A stretch of 6,250 nt of DNA from Bacillota bacterium (GTDB taxonomy: Bacteria; Bacillota; DTU030). Below are positions 5,999 through 6,250 of the stretch, piece after piece (positions within the stretch are counted from its first letter, which is position 1; every line of letters starts with the position of its first letter). Below the pieces are notes generated by a model, which made no database searches, was not told the origin of the DNA, and was given only the letters and a program-made list of their open reading frames with translations. The position numbers were made by a program, and so were the translations under genes. The DNA lies in assembly GCA_012841005.1 (NCBI GenBank), contig DUVO01000303.1, positions 1 to 6,250 of the forward strand, in the 5' to 3' direction.

Positions 5999-6018
5999 CA
6001 ATTGGCAGTTGACAATTT
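5984..6018 (+). repeat. 7-bp tandem repeat, ACAATTG x3 plus two degenerate units
   Basis: Three exact head-to-tail ACAATTG units (5984-6004) are followed by GCAGTTG and ACAATTT. The array overlaps the last five codons and the stop of the reactivase gene, so a change in copy number would alter its C-terminus. It also contains three TTGACA hexamers (5988, 5995, 6009) identical to the -35 consensus, but no good -10 box stands at the right distance. It lies 4 bp before the probable IS end. Confidence 0.8.
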
Positions 6019-6087
6019 ACGGTGTTAGGTCAGGACATGGGTAACAAAAATGGTTCAAGAGATAGGTAACACTCCTTTACAATAAGT

Positions 6088-6119
6088 AGATGAGATCACT
6101 CCCTGGGAGGGTTTCATCT
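6088..6119 (+). promoter_or_regulatory. Hairpin hiding the transposase ribosome site
   Basis: Outer arms AGATGA (6088-6093) and TCATCT (6114-6119) and inner arms CTCCC (6099-6103) and GGGAG (6105-6109) can fold together. The inner stem buries GGGAGG (6105-6110), which is the Shine-Dalgarno site for the ATG at 6120. In IS elements such structures limit transposase translation from transcripts that enter from flanking genes; here that would be the upstream operon. The structure is seen in the sequence; the role is inferred. Confidence 0.5.
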
Positions 6120-6250
6120 ATGCCATGGAAGGAGATCAGCCTAATGGACCAAAGACTGGAATTTGTACACCGTGTCCTGACTGGAGCCATCCCCTTTTTG
6201 GGGTTTTGTTGGCGCCGGCGCCGGGGTGGCCGGTTTTTTTGTATTGTGGC
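6120..6250 (+). CDS. Transposase N-terminus, IS481-like, partial or degraded
   Basis: The ATG follows GGGAGG with a 9-nt gap. The first residues, MPWKEISLMDQRLEFVHRVL, are typical of the N-terminus of IS481-like transposases, in which a helix-turn-helix with the pattern C-R-x-F-G-I-S should come next. Instead the frame reads FLGFCWRRRRGGRFF. The cysteine is in the expected place, but the helix-turn-helix that follows is lost and the DNA turns into G/C palindromes and T-runs. The frame stays open to the window edge, so no stop is seen. It is either a diverged and broken copy or a truncated element. Confidence 0.5.
   Translation, partial: MPWKEISLMDQRLEFVHRVLTGAIPFLGFCWRRRRGGRFFCIV
6215..6240 (+). 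terminator. Possible intrinsic terminator
   Basis: CCGGC (6215-6219) and GCCGG (6229-6233) can pair around a 9-nt loop and are followed by seven T (6234-6240). A smaller CCCC-T5-GGGG hairpin with four T lies just upstream (6191-6207). Together they could end transcription of the operon, or of read-through into the IS. The site lies inside what should be transposase coding sequence, which is another hint that the element is broken there. Confidence 0.35.

Larger units (their letters stand above)
6023..6250 (+). mobile_element. Left end of an IS481-type insertion sequence (right part outside window or lost)
   Basis: The probable terminus TGTTAGGTCAGGACATGGGT begins at 6023. Two direct, similar 13-mers follow: GACATGGGTAACA (6034-6046) and GAGATAGGTAACA (6059-6071), 11 of 13 identical, which look like repeated transposase-binding sites. 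A hairpin and a transposase-like start follow. IS elements with GACATRGGTAACA ends and a transposase beginning MPWKE are known among IS481-like elements of Clostridia. The right end and target duplication are not visible, so the exact boundary is uncertain. The reading frame stops resembling a transposase after about 25 residues, so the copy may be a fragment. Confidence 0.6.

Overview
The window is the 3' part of one co-directional, tightly packed operon on the + strand, followed by the left end of an insertion sequence. It looks like a Gram-positive anaerobe of the Clostridia, of the Moorella/Desulfotomaculum/Thermoanaerobacterales kind. The reasons are strong AGGAGG-type ribosome sites, a TTG start, fairly GC-rich DNA, a B12-dependent amino-acid-fermentation type mutase with its reactivase, and IS481-type transposon ends. 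The placement is an inference; no rRNA or housekeeping marker is present.

Layout: (1) 3-776, the C-terminal part of a PLP-dependent fold-type I enzyme, SelA-like. (2) 818-2101, a GidA/TrmFO-like FAD oxidoreductase with an added four-cysteine cluster. (3) 2130-2858, a regulator with an NrpR/RNase R-type winged helix joined to an FCD ligand-binding domain. (4) 2879-3109, a 76-aa protein that resembles the dimerisation module of D-lysine/D-ornithine aminomutases. (5) 3106-4935, a 609-aa adenosylcobalamin-type mutase in which the B12 domain comes first, then an OraS-like helical segment, then a TIM barrel. (6) 4928-5998, a P-loop protein resembling KamB, the reactivase subunit of lysine 5,6-aminomutase. 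(7) 5984-6018, a 7-bp tandem repeat. (8) From about 6023 to the end, an IS left end with two transposase-site-like repeats, a hairpin and the start of a transposase frame that decays near the window end.

The most interesting content is genes 4-6. Known aminomutases have the order OraS module, TIM barrel, dimerisation module, B12 Rossmann domain, spread over two subunits. Here the same four modules appear to be cyclically permuted: dimerisation module, Rossmann, OraS-like, TIM barrel. The boundary between the two genes is an ATGA overlap preceded by a run of eight G, where a -1 slip would fuse the two products in frame. The Rossmann domain lacks the insertion that carries the PLP lysine in KamE/OraE, and its cobalamin motif reads DPVHDVG instead of DxHxxG. 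This suggests a divergent B12 mutase with an undescribed substrate.

Working model (inference): the PLP enzyme, the FAD/Fe-S oxidoreductase and the B12 mutase act on the same amine or amino-acid substrate. The KamB-like protein keeps the mutase active, and the FCD regulator senses a pathway acid. No racemase, thiolase or dehydrogenase of the ornithine or lysine pathways is visible, so the substrate cannot be named.
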